Of a DNA stretch of 64,000 nucleotides, positions 9,146 through 17,064 are shown one piece after another (positions within the stretch are counted from its first letter, which is position 1; the number at the start of each line of letters is the position of its first letter). The notes under the pieces were generated by a model, which saw only the letters and a list, made by a program, of their open reading frames with translations, was not told the origin of the DNA and made no database searches. The DNA comes from Flexivirga caeni (GTDB lineage: Bacteria; Actinomycetota; Actinomycetes; Actinomycetales; Dermatophilaceae): positions 186,001 to 250,000 of the forward strand of contig NZ_RJJQ01000003.1 in assembly GCF_003724155.1 (NCBI RefSeq). The letters run 5' to 3'. Made by a program: the position numbers and the translations under genes.

Positions 9146-9361
9146 ATGACGGACGGGTGGAACTGGACCTATGAGGACGCACAGGGAGTGCCGGCCACGG
9201 CCGCGCAGGCGGTGACGTCCGCCTTCCCGACGCAGAGCGACGCCGAGAGCTGGCTGGGCGAGCACTGGCGGTCCCTCTTCGACGCCGGCGTTACCGCGGT
9301 GACGTTGCGTCACGCCGGCCGCACCGTCTATGGCCCGATGCTGCTCAGCGTGGGTGGGTAG
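9146..9361 (+). CDS. Conserved hypothetical 71-residue protein
   Basis: A small acidic protein with no Cys or membrane segment, starting MTDGWNWTYEDAQG. A patchwork of conserved-looking aromatic positions (WNWTYED, SDAESWLGEHWRSLFDAGV, VTLRHAGRTVYGPMLL) resembles small uncharacterised actinobacterial proteins that I recall but cannot name. It looks like a single alpha-beta domain. Codon usage is that of the core genome. It is followed ten nucleotides later by a copy of the palindromic intergenic repeat. No function is claimed. Confidence 0.72.
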   Translation: MTDGWNWTYEDAQGVPATAAQAVTSAFPTQSDAESWLGEHWRSLFDAGVTAVTLRHAGRTVYGPMLLSVGG

Positions 9362-9370
9362 CGGTCCTCA

Positions 9371-9407
9371 CGTAACCCTCAACCGTCGAAGGTTGCGTAC
9401 GCCGGGG
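9371..9407 (+). repeat. Palindromic intergenic repeat, copy 1
   Basis: Imperfect palindrome (CGTAACCCTC / GAAGGTTGCG arms) followed by TACGCCGGGG. Two further copies in the same orientation occur at 42368-42405 and 60331-60367; all are intergenic. It begins 10 nt after a stop codon. Confidence 0.8.
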
Positions 9408-9460
9408 TGTCGTAGCGGCGCGGCCGGCATACTCGGGGTCCGTGCCCATAGCATTCCGAG

Positions 9461-9847
9461 GTGACGAACGAATCTGAGGTCGGCGATCTCGAGAAGATCG
9501 AACGCGAACGGTTGCGAGCGATTGTGGACGCCGACGAGTCGGTGTTGTGGGAGTTGCACGATCCTGACTTCGTGCTGTGCAGTCCGGGCGGCACGGTGTG
9601 GGACAGAGCCACGTACGTCGGTGGCCTCTGCGATGAATCCATCAGCTATTCGCGATTTGAACCGGTGACTCCCGTCGAGGTGCTGTGGGACGCACGCCTT
9701 GCCGTGGTGAGGTACCGCTCGATCATTGATCTCATCACACCGCGGGGCGGTGGTCACCTCGAGTGTTGGCATCTCGATGCTTATGTGCAGACGGATGGCG
9801 GTTGGCGGTGCCGTTGGTCGCAAGCAACGGACACCATCAAGGACTGA
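9461..9847 (+). CDS. SnoaL/DUF4440-like nuclear transport factor 2 fold protein
   Basis: A 128-residue protein with the layout of DUF4440/SnoaL-like small domains: an N-terminal helix (LEKIERERLRAIVDAD), the motif LWELHDPDFVLCSPGG, a GGL-D helix, and alternating strands ending in GGWRCRWSQATDT. Such domains are often ligand-binding or steroid-isomerase-like; no substrate can be inferred. The GTG start at 9461 follows a weak AG-rich stretch. It is monocistronic, convergent with the DUF3043 gene. Confidence 0.7.
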   Translation: MTNESEVGDLEKIERERLRAIVDADESVLWELHDPDFVLCSPGGTVWDRATYVGGLCDESISYSRFEPVTPVEVLWDARLAVVRYRSIIDLITPRGGGHLECWHLDAYVQTDGGWRCRWSQATDTIKD

Positions 9848-9956
9848 ACTGCCGGGACACAACAGGACCCCAGGAGTATGCCCAGCGGGCGCGATACCGC
9901 GCGATCGGCATACTCGAAACCCGCAGACAGCCCGCAAGCGCACGGGAGGAGCGGCG

Positions 9957-10574
9957 TCAGATGGTGTCGCCGCGCTTGACACGCGGGTTCGGCCGGCGCC
10001 CGGCGCGCAACTGGAAGGCGCGCATAACGGCATACGATGCGGTGCCACGCGGCGGTTCGGTGTGGAATCGCTCGCGGATCTGCACCTTGATCCGGCGGAC
10101 CATCAGGTAGGCGTCGATGGCCCCGACGACCACGACCACCCAGACGAGGAAGAACGCGATCATCTGCAGCATGTGGTTGGGCAGCACGGTGAGCAACAAG
10201 ACGATCAGCATCAGCGGCAGCAGGATCTCACCGAAGTTGCGGCGGGAGTCGACGTAGTCGCGGATGAACGCCTTGACCGGCCCCTTGTCGCGTGCCGGCA
10301 GCGCGTCCTGGTCGCCGCGGGCGAACGCCTCGCGTTGCTGGATCCGCTTCTTGCGCAGTTCGTCCCGTGACTCGCGCTTGGCCGCCTTGCGATCGACCGG
10401 CACCAGCGGCTTGCGGCGCGCAGCCTCCCGCTCCTTGCGAGTCGGCGTCGGCCGGCCTTTCTTGGGCGTCTGCCCCGACCCGGCCTCCTGCGCGGTGGAC
10501 GGAGGGGTCAGCGCCGCCTCCGAGGCCTCGGAGGTGACGTCGGAATCAGAGGGGGTCTTGTTGCGGCCGAACAC
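9957..10574 (-). CDS. DUF3043 domain membrane protein
   Basis: A 205-residue protein of the actinobacterial DUF3043 family. The N-terminal ~110 residues are highly charged and probably disordered (GRPTPTRKEREAARRKPL, RDELRKKRIQQREAFARGDQ). Then RDYVDSRRNFGEILLPLML leads into two closely spaced membrane segments (about residues 120-165), followed by a basic cytoplasmic tail. Function unknown. GTG 10574 gives MFGRNKTP, a typical family start. It diverges from the M20 peptidase gene across 79 bp. Confidence 0.88.
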   Translation of the reverse strand: MFGRNKTPSDSDVTSEASEAALTPPSTAQEAGSGQTPKKGRPTPTRKEREAARRKPLVPVDRKAAKRESRDELRKKRIQQREAFARGDQDALPARDKGPVKAFIRDYVDSRRNFGEILLPLMLIVLLLTVLPNHMLQMIAFFLVWVVVVVGAIDAYLMVRRIKVQIRERFHTEPPRGTASYAVMRAFQLRAGRRPNPRVKRGDTI

Positions 10575-10653
10575 GACGCACAGTGTACGGGGCGTCGGAG
10601 CGTCCTGCTGACGCGAGGATTCGACAGGAATCCTGACCGGCTAGCGTGGCAAC

Positions 10654-12015
10654 GTGACCGACAACACCGCTGCACAGCTTCCGTCCGAACTCGCCGCGAC
10701 GGTGCACGAGTTGATGCCCGCGATCCGGGCCGACCTCGAGGCACTGACCCGCATCCCGAGCGTCTCCCTCGACTCGTTCGATCAGACACATGTCGACGAG
10801 AGCGCGGAGGCGGTCGCCGCCCTGTTGCGCGCTGAGGGCCTGCAGGTCGAGATCGTCCGGGAGGGCGGCCGCCCGGCCGTCATCGGCCGGCTCGCGGCGC
10901 CCGAAGGCGCACCCACCATCACGCTCTACGCGCACCACGACGTGCAGCCGCCCGGCAACGACAGCGACTGGGACACCCCGCCATTCGAGCCGGTCGAGCG
11001 CGATGGCCGCCTTTACGGGCGCGGCGCCGCCGACGACAAGGCGGGTGTGATGGCGCACATCGCGGCGCTGCGCGCGCACGGGGGGCGCCCGCCGGTCGGC
11101 GTGAACGTCTTCGTCGAGGGCGAGGAGGAGGTCGGATCCGACTCGCTCGCAACGATTCTCGAGCGTCACGGCGACAAGCTGCGTGCGGACGCGATCGTGC
11201 TGGCCGACTCGTCCAATTGGCAGATCGGGATCCCCGCACTCACCACGTCGCTGCGCGGGATGATCCGCGTCGTGGTGACCGTGCGCACGCTCGACCACAG
11301 CGTGCATTCGGGCATGTATGGCGGGCCGGTCCCGGACGCACTCGCTGCCCTGGTGCGGCTCCTCGCGTCTTTGCACGACGACAAGGGGGATGTCGCGGTC
11401 GCCGGCCTGGTCAGCGGTGATGCCGCCGACCTCGACTTCGACGAGGCGCGGCTGCGCGAGGAGAGCGGGCTGCTGGACGGTGTGCAGGTCATCGGCACCG
11501 GCCCGTTCCTTTCTCAGTTGTGGACCCGCCCGGCGATCACGACGATCGGCATCGATGCGCCTGCGGTCGACGTCGCCTCCAACACACTGGTGCCCGCCGC
11601 CCGGGCGAAGGTGTCGATGCGTATCGCTCCGTCGCAGGAGCCGCGGGCGGCATACGACCTGCTGCGCCGGCACCTGATCGACCACGCACCCTGGGGCGCG
11701 CAGGTCGAGGTGACCTTGGACGACGAAGGCGCCGGCTTCGACGCGGACGCCGAAGGCCCGATCTACACCGCGGCCCGCTCGTCGTTCGCCGACGCGTGGG
11801 ACGGCACTCAGCCGGTGGACATGGGCGTCGGCGGGTCGATCCCGTTCGTCGCGGCATTCGCCGAGCGGTTCCCGGATGCCGCGATCCTGGTGACCGGCGT
11901 TGAGGATCCGGACACCCGGGCACACGGTGCGAACGAGAGTCTGCACCTCGGAGAGTTCGAGCGGGTCTGCCTCGCCGAGGCGCTGCTGCTCGCGCGGCTG
12001 CCCGGCGCGCGATGA
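10654..12015 (+). CDS. M20 family dipeptidase / metallo-carboxypeptidase
   Basis: A 453-residue dizinc exopeptidase of the M20A/ArgE-DapE-CPG2 clan, most like actinobacterial dipeptidases. Metal and catalytic motifs in order: YAHHDVQPP (about 90, first His/Asp), GRGAADDKAG (about 127, bridging Asp), EGEEEVGS (about 155, general base Glu-Glu), a dimerisation lid with HSVHSGMYGG (about 213-222), and HGANESLHLGE near the C-terminus carrying the last His. GTG 10654 was chosen. Its TGA overlaps the ATG of the next gene by 4 nt. The physiological peptide is unknown. Confidence 0.93.
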   Translation: MTDNTAAQLPSELAATVHELMPAIRADLEALTRIPSVSLDSFDQTHVDESAEAVAALLRAEGLQVEIVREGGRPAVIGRLAAPEGAPTITLYAHHDVQPPGNDSDWDTPPFEPVERDGRLYGRGAADDKAGVMAHIAALRAHGGRPPVGVNVFVEGEEEVGSDSLATILERHGDKLRADAIVLADSSNWQIGIPALTTSLRGMIRVVVTVRTLDHSVHSGMYGGPVPDALAALVRLLASLHDDKGDVAVAGLVSGDAADLDFDEARLREESGLLDGVQVIGTGPFLSQLWTRPAITTIGIDAPAVDVASNTLVPAARAKVSMRIAPSQEPRAAYDLLRRHLIDHAPWGAQVEVTLDDEGAGFDADAEGPIYTAARSSFADAWDGTQPVDMGVGGSIPFVAAFAERFPDAAILVTGVEDPDTRAHGANESLHLGEFERVCLAEALLLARLPGAR

Positions 12016-12842
12016 GCCTCCCGCCCGTCGTCGCTGAGGCGATCGCTCCACTGCCGGGTGGGTATGCCGATCTGCTCGCGCGGACCACAGCCGCGCTGGG
12101 CGCCGACCCCCGTGTCACCGCGCTCTGGCTGAGCGGGTCGATCGGTCGCGGCGTCGCCGACGCAGGTAGTGATCTCGACCTGATCGTCACGCTCGGCGAC
12201 GACGACCTGCCGGGCTTCGTCGCCGAGGGCAGCGCGGTCTGGGGCTTCCTCGACCCGGTGATCGCTCACGAAATCCCAAGACTGCCAGGATGTTTCGCGC
12301 TCACGACACCGGACGGTCTGCGGGTGGACACGATCCTGGAGCGGGTGGCCGACGTCGCGCGGACGCCGTTCCGCTATCGCATGACGGTCTTCGACCGCCG
12401 ATCGACGCCGGTGCCGGTGCCGCCCGCCGACGAGGCCGAGCGCGGGCCTGACATCTCGGCGATGGAGGCGGTCGCGACGGAGTTCGCCCGTCAGCTGGCG
12501 ATTTTCCCGGATGCGGTGGCTGCGCGCGAGGACTGGCTGCTCGGGCAGGAAGCGGTGCATAACTACCGGATCCTGCTCTACCAGTTGTTCGTCCAGTCCA
12601 ACCAGCCGCTGCCGCCGATGGGCGTCAAGCAGTGGTCGGCGAAACTGACTGCAGCACAACGCGATCGACTCGCGTCACTGGCGGTGCCGCAGGCCGAGCG
12701 CAGTCCCGTCATCGACGCGATGGGTGCGCTCCGGGACGCCCTGCTCACCGATGGGCGGGCAGTGCTCGAAGCCGCTGGTGGCACCTGGCCGGCTGCGGCC
12801 GTCGACGCCGGTATGGCGAGGTGGGCGGCTCGTGGACTGTGA
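12012..12842 (+). CDS. Nucleotidyltransferase-domain protein
   Basis: A 276-residue protein with the polymerase-beta-like nucleotidyltransferase signature SGSIGRGVADAGSDLDLIV near residues 40-58 (GS followed by DxD), the fold found in aminoglycoside adenylyltransferases and in many uncharacterised enzymes. The C-terminal half is helical and has no recognisable substrate domain. Translation is coupled to the M20 gene by an ATGA overlap. The last 168 nt are antisense to the 3' end of the MFS gene on the other strand. Whether it transfers AMP to a drug, tRNA or protein is unknown. Confidence 0.82.
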   Translation: MSLPPVVAEAIAPLPGGYADLLARTTAALGADPRVTALWLSGSIGRGVADAGSDLDLIVTLGDDDLPGFVAEGSAVWGFLDPVIAHEIPRLPGCFALTTPDGLRVDTILERVADVARTPFRYRMTVFDRRSTPVPVPPADEAERGPDISAMEAVATEFARQLAIFPDAVAAREDWLLGQEAVHNYRILLYQLFVQSNQPLPPMGVKQWSAKLTAAQRDRLASLAVPQAERSPVIDAMGALRDALLTDGRAVLEAAGGTWPAAAVDAGMARWAARGL

Positions 12843-14252
12843 CGTCGGCCGGATCATGGTCGGCGCGGCGTCGCTGTCGCGGGTCGTGAGCGCGACGAAC
12901 ACCGAGAGCAATGCGACGGCTGCGGCGGCGACGAAGGCGGCGTGGTAGGCGGTCAGGTTCGGGACCTGGCGACCGCCGCTGATGCGGGTGCTGCCGACGG
13001 CGGCGAGGACGGTGGACAGGAGCGCGATACCAACGGCGCCGCCGAGTTGTTTGCCAGCGTTGTAGATCGCCGACGCGCGTCCGGTTTCCGCCTTGCCGAT
13101 CGTGGCCATGGACGCGGCCTGGTTGGTGATGAACACCAGGGCGACTCCGATGCCCAGGCAGAACATGATCAGCCGCACCAGCCATAGATCGGTGCTGTCA
13201 CCGACCCGCGCCATGAGCGCGGTGGCCAGCGCGATCAGGAGTAACCCGGCGGTGCTGAGCCGGCGCGGCCCGAAGCGCCAGTAGAGCAGCCGCGTGACGA
13301 TCTGGCCGCCGGCCATCGTGCCGAGAGCACTCGGGAAGACGGTCAGCCCGGACTGGATGGCGGACATGCCCATGGCGTTCTGAAACGTCAGGGCAGCGAG
13401 GAACAGCGCACCGAGATAGGACACCGAAGCCAGTGCGTAGAGGCTAGTGGCTGCCGCAAAGAGCCTGTGCCGCGCCAGCATTCGCAGGTCGACGAGTGGT
13501 TCGGCGGCACGGAGCTCGACGATGACCATGATCACCAGCAGGACAACCCCGGCGACGACCGCGCTGAGCACCGGGCCGGAATTCCAGCCTGCGGTGGGCC
13601 CCTCGGAGACGCCGTACATCAGTGATCCGAGACCGGCGCCGGACAGCAGCAGTCCGGGGATGTCGAGCCGTCCCGGGCAGTCGGTGCGGTGCGCGTCGAG
13701 GCCGAAGGCGCCGACGAGGAAGGCGGCCAGTCCGATCGGCAGGTTCACGAAGAACACCAGCCGCCAGCTGAGGTAGCTTGTGAACAGCCCGCCCAGGATC
13801 GGCCCGAGCGCGGGCGCCAGCGCCGTCACGATCGCGAGAATGCCTGCGACGCGTACTCGTTCGGCGGGCGCGTAGACACGGAAGAGCATCGCCATACCGA
13901 CCGGGGTCATCACCGCTCCGCCGATGCCCTGTAACACTCGGAACGCCACCAGTTCTTCGAATCCCGTTGCCAGGCCACATAATCCGGAGGCGACAGTGAA
14001 CACAGCGACTGCGCCCAGCAGCGCCGTACGACCGCCGATCCGGTCGCCGAGCCAGCCGGATGCCGGGATGAACACGGCGAGGCTGACCAGGTAGGCGATC
14101 GACACCAGGCCGACGCTGTCGGGGTGGGTGTGCAGGTCGCGGCCGATCGTGGGCAGCGCGACGTTGACGATGGTGGTGTCCATGATCGCCATGAACATCG
14201 CGGCCACGTAGACCACCGGCACGACCAGCTTCTGGTTCTCTCGCAGGCTCAT
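12675..14252 (-). CDS. MFS multidrug exporter, DHA2 (EmrB/QacA) family
   Basis: A 525-residue proton-coupled exporter with 14 predicted membrane segments. DHA2 landmarks: motif D1 MAIMDTTIVNVALPTIG (TM1), motif A GWLGDRIGGRTALLGA, RVLQGIGGAVMTPVG, and motif C with ALAPALGPILGG. The ATG at 14252 fits a leaderless transcript from the promoter at 14260-14287. The final ~55 residues after TTRDSDAAPTMIRP are hydrophilic, and the frame runs antisense into the nucleotidyltransferase gene, unusual for the family; an original stop may have been lost. It is divergent from, and probably repressed by, the MarR gene. Confidence 0.92.
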   Translation of the reverse strand: MSLRENQKLVVPVVYVAAMFMAIMDTTIVNVALPTIGRDLHTHPDSVGLVSIAYLVSLAVFIPASGWLGDRIGGRTALLGAVAVFTVASGLCGLATGFEELVAFRVLQGIGGAVMTPVGMAMLFRVYAPAERVRVAGILAIVTALAPALGPILGGLFTSYLSWRLVFFVNLPIGLAAFLVGAFGLDAHRTDCPGRLDIPGLLLSGAGLGSLMYGVSEGPTAGWNSGPVLSAVVAGVVLLVIMVIVELRAAEPLVDLRMLARHRLFAAATSLYALASVSYLGALFLAALTFQNAMGMSAIQSGLTVFPSALGTMAGGQIVTRLLYWRFGPRRLSTAGLLLIALATALMARVGDSTDLWLVRLIMFCLGIGVALVFITNQAASMATIGKAETGRASAIYNAGKQLGGAVGIALLSTVLAAVGSTRISGGRQVPNLTAYHAAFVAAAAVALLSVFVALTTRDSDAAPTMIRPTSQSTSRPPRHTGVDGRSRPGATSGFEHCPPIGEQGVPERTHRVDDGTALGLRHRQ

Positions 14253-14259
14253 GGCGAAA

Positions 14260-14287
14260 AAGATAGCACTATCATTGATAGTGTCAA
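14260..14287 (-). promoter_or_regulatory. MFS promoter with MarR-type operator
   Basis: On the minus strand TTGACA (14287-14282) and TATCTT (14265-14260) are spaced by 16 nt. Within and around the spacer is the palindrome ACTATCA-T-TGATAGT (14268-14282), plus an overlapping GATAG-CA-CTATC at 14262-14273. A repressor bound here would block the promoter. Transcription would start about at the MFS ATG, so the mRNA may be leaderless. The site lies between the divergent MFS and MarR genes. Confidence 0.8.
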
Positions 14288-14325
14288 CGATTGAGCAAGT
14301 CACTGAATACGGCTAGGATCTCGTC

Positions 14326-14781
14326 ATGTTCTGCACTGTCCCGCGCAATCACGCTGTCCGCACCGCGCAAGCGCCAGAGGCCGAGGTATGGCGACTGATC
14401 CGTGCGGTCAGCCACACCCCTGACGCGATGGCGGCTTGCCATCAGATCGCCGTCGACAGTGGCTTGCCGCTCGCGCCGCTGCGCGCATTGCTGGTCCTCC
14501 CGCTCGACGAACCGGTCACCATGCGTGAGCTCGCGCGGCGACTCGGCTGCGACAACTCCTACGTGACCTCTCTGGTCGATGCGCTGGAAAAGCGCGGGCT
14601 CGCGGGACGTGAGCAGCACCCGACCGACCGGCGGGTCAAGGTCATCGTGCTCACCGGCCAGGGCCGCGACCTTGCCGAACGCGCCCAGATCGCGGACGCC
14701 GCAGCACCCGCCGTTTTCGACCGGCTGACCGAGCAGGAGCTCGTCACCCTGCGCGACCTGCTCGCGAAACTGCTGCCGTGA
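14326..14781 (+). CDS. MarR family transcriptional regulator
   Basis: A 151-residue winged-helix regulator. Helix-turn-helix MRELARRLGCDNSYVTSLVDALEKRGL lies near residues 65-93, followed by the wing QHPTDRRVKVIVLT with the conserved D-R pair, then a C-terminal dimerisation helix. It diverges from a DHA2 exporter across 73 bp holding a perfect palindrome, so it most likely represses the pump and itself, and responds to a pump substrate. ATG 14326 was used; a start a few codons later is possible. Confidence 0.9.
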   Translation: MFCTVPRNHAVRTAQAPEAEVWRLIRAVSHTPDAMAACHQIAVDSGLPLAPLRALLVLPLDEPVTMRELARRLGCDNSYVTSLVDALEKRGLAGREQHPTDRRVKVIVLTGQGRDLAERAQIADAAAPAVFDRLTEQELVTLRDLLAKLLP

Positions 14782-14826
14782 GCCCAAGGCGCCCAGCAGC
14801 GAGGCGCGGGCGGTAACGTCGTCGGT

Positions 14827-15876
14827 ATGGCGGCAGGCAGCTACGTCGAACCGAGCTACGAACGCGACACGCGGTACATCCCCGACCGCATCACACGGGA
14901 CGGCTCCGACGGCTGGCCGGTGGAGCCCGGGCGCTATCGGCTCGTCGCCGCACGGGCGTGTCCGTGGGCGAGCCGGGCCATCATGGTCCGCCGGCTGCTC
15001 GGCCTGGAGGACGTCATCTCGCTCGGGCTGTGTGGTCCGACCCACGATGCCGACAGCTGGACCTTCGACCTGGACCCGGGCGGCGTCGACCCGGTGCTGG
15101 GCATCCCGCGGCTGAAGGATGCCTACGAGAAGCGCTTCCCGTCATACCCGCGCGGGATCACCGTGCCCGCGATCGTGGATGTCCTCTCCGGGCAGGTTGT
15201 CACCAATGACTTCGCCCGGATGACACTGGATTTCGCGACCGAGTGGACCGACTACCAGCGCGCCGGTGCGCCCGACCTGTGGCCGGTCGACCTGCGTGAG
15301 GAGATGGCGCCGGTGATGCGGCGCGTCTACACCGAGGTCAACAACGGTGTCTATCGCTGCGGCTTCGCCGGCACCCAGGAGGCGTATGACGCGGCCTACG
15401 GCCGGCTCTTCACCGCGCTCGACTGGCTGGAGGATCGGCTCACCACCCGCCGTTACCTGATGGGGGAGCACCTCACCTGTGCGGACGTGCGGCTCTTGAC
15501 CACTCTGGTGCGCTTCGACCCGGTCTACCACGGGCATTTCAAGTGCAACCGGCAGAAGCTGGACGAGTTCCCGGTGCTCTGGGCATATGCGCGAGATCTG
15601 TTCCAAACACCGGGTTTCGGCGACACCGTCGACTTCGTGCAGATCAAGCAGCACTACTACCGGGTCCACCGCGACATCAACCCGACCGGGATCGTCCCAC
15701 TCGGCCCCGACCTCACGAACTGGTGTGAGCCGTCCGGGCGCGAAGCACTCGGCGGTTCGCCATTCGGGCACGGCACTGCGCCCGGCGAGATCGCACCCGC
15801 TGAGCGCGTCCCGCAGGCACACAACCCCGCCGTCGGCCCGGACGGTGAGCTGATCGTCACGCAGCGAATTCGTTGA
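14827..15876 (+). CDS. Glutathionyl-hydroquinone reductase (Xi-class GST, ECM4/YqjG type)
   Basis: A 349-residue protein of the Xi-class GST group that reduces S-glutathionyl (in actinobacteria probably S-mycothiolyl) hydroquinones. The thioredoxin-like half has the catalytic motif ACPWASRA (Cys near residue 45), with TVPAIVD and an acidic motif following; the alpha-helical half contains MGEHLTCADVRL and FDPVYHGHFKCN, typical of the family. Actinobacteria generally lack glutathione, so the thiol partner is inference. It lies immediately after the MarR gene and may belong to the same stress module. Its 3' end overlaps the convergent pseudogene by 20 nt. Confidence 0.9.
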   Translation: MAAGSYVEPSYERDTRYIPDRITRDGSDGWPVEPGRYRLVAARACPWASRAIMVRRLLGLEDVISLGLCGPTHDADSWTFDLDPGGVDPVLGIPRLKDAYEKRFPSYPRGITVPAIVDVLSGQVVTNDFARMTLDFATEWTDYQRAGAPDLWPVDLREEMAPVMRRVYTEVNNGVYRCGFAGTQEAYDAAYGRLFTALDWLEDRLTTRRYLMGEHLTCADVRLLTTLVRFDPVYHGHFKCNRQKLDEFPVLWAYARDLFQTPGFGDTVDFVQIKQHYYRVHRDINPTGIVPLGPDLTNWCEPSGREALGGSPFGHGTAPGEIAPAERVPQAHNPAVGPDGELIVTQRIR

Positions 15877-16625
15877 TGGCGTCGCCGAGTTCGTCACCGG
15901 TCATGGGCCGTTGGAGGTCACTGAGCAGCTGGGCGATCTCCGGCAGCGCGTTCGTGTTGGCGGCGAGCGCCATACAGGCGTACGCACGCTGGGGGACAAG
16001 GAGGATGGCCGTGCGGTAGCCCGGGAGCCTGCCGTTCAGGTAGAGCTGTCCGGAAGGGCCGATCGCCCACCCGAGGCCATAGTGCATGGGATCGTCGGAA
16101 CGCGTTCGGGCCGTGCGGATCCGGTCGAGCAGCAGGCGGTTGCCCGGTCACTTCGGACAGGATCGCCCCGGCGAGAAAGTAGTTGCCGTTGTAGTAGGAC
16201 CAGCGTGCGCCGACCGCGCGTTCGTTGCCCGCCCGGACGACCATCCGTGCAGCCTCCAGAAGCGCCGCCCGGCCCGCCCCGAGGGAAGCGACTGCTGCGC
16301 CCGTGACAGTCTCGCGGAGGCCGGCTACTTGCCCGAGGAGCTGTCCAACCGTCACGGCGCGATCGGCACGCCAATCGGGCTCCAGCGCAGGAAGGAGCTC
16401 AATGGCTGGCGTCTCCAACGGAATTGAGCGCGTTGCGAGGGCGAGCACGGTCGCTGCCGCGGTGAAAGGCTTTGTCAGGGATGCGATCCGGAACGCCGAC
16501 GACGCCGATGGCGAGACAGTCCCGCCCGTCAGGATCGTGCGTGACTCACCGTCCGATATTCCGACGATGAGCGCGGGAATCGACGTGTCCGACACCCGGC
16601 GCACGACGTCTGGATCGGGTTGCAT
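15857..16625 (-). pseudogene. Broken beta-lactamase-family serine hydrolase
   Basis: The 5' part encodes a class C beta-lactamase/esterase fold: SLTK (the SxxK nucleophile motif) in RIASLTKPFTAAA, and YYNGNYFLAG (the YxN motif). After EVTGQ the frame fails: a one-base shift near 16145 is needed to continue as RLLLDRIRTARTRSDDPMHY, then GLGW and LNGRLPGYRTA (the region holding the third motif) to the end. Even when joined the product is only about 256 residues, whereas family members have 350 or more, and the region between the YxN block and GLGW is much too short. So there is a frameshift and probably an internal deletion. Confidence 0.8.
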
Positions 16626-16839
16626 CCCGCATGTCTACCAGCCTGGTCCGGATCACGCGGCCGTCACCCGGCGTCGCCGAGCCACGAGCACGATGACACG
16701 TGCCAGGGCGATGACACTGGCAAAACCGACCAGCACGGCCACCATCGGACCATCGGCATGTCCTCTCGCAGCATCTCCGATGGTCCGAGGTGGCGTCGCG
16801 CCCGTGGGTTCCGTGACTGCGGTCAGCAGGTGGTGCCCG
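16626..16839 (-). other. Intergenic stretch with a possible single-TM remnant
   Basis: No complete gene. On the minus strand an open stretch ends at 16653 and encodes one hydrophobic segment (MVAVLVGFASVIALARVIVL) followed by the basic tail ARRRRVTAA, preceded by a Thr/Pro-rich stretch. It looks like the membrane anchor and cytoplasmic end of a lost surface protein, but no convincing start or ribosome binding site is present. Confidence 0.3.
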
Positions 16840-16986
16840 TCACCACACGCGCCGGCGGCTGCCGCGGATCGGGACGAAGTTCAGCACCACGCCGACGATC
16901 AGCAGGATGATGCCGATCACGAACAGCACCTTCAGGCTCGCGACGAGCAGACCGACAATGAGCAGAATCAGGCCGAGGACGATCAT
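16840..16986 (-). CDS. Tiny two-helix membrane protein, DUF6131-like
   Basis: A 48-residue protein starting MIVLGLILLIVGLLVASLKV. Two hydrophobic stretches separated by a short turn, then NFVPIRGSRRRVW as a positively charged cytoplasmic tail. AAGGAG lies 7 nt before the ATG. The MIVLG start, length and the terminal RRxW match what I remember of the actinobacterial DUF6131 family. Function unknown. It is a separate unit between the hydrolase pseudogene and the phosphotransferase. Confidence 0.7.
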   Translation of the reverse strand: MIVLGLILLIVGLLVASLKVLFVIGIILLIVGVVLNFVPIRGSRRRVW

Positions 16987-17064
16987 GGGTCTCCTTAGGA
17001 CGTGAACCGTGATGCGCCGGTGGGCGCTTCGACGGGACTCATACCCCGCGGTTGCTGCTGCTAA

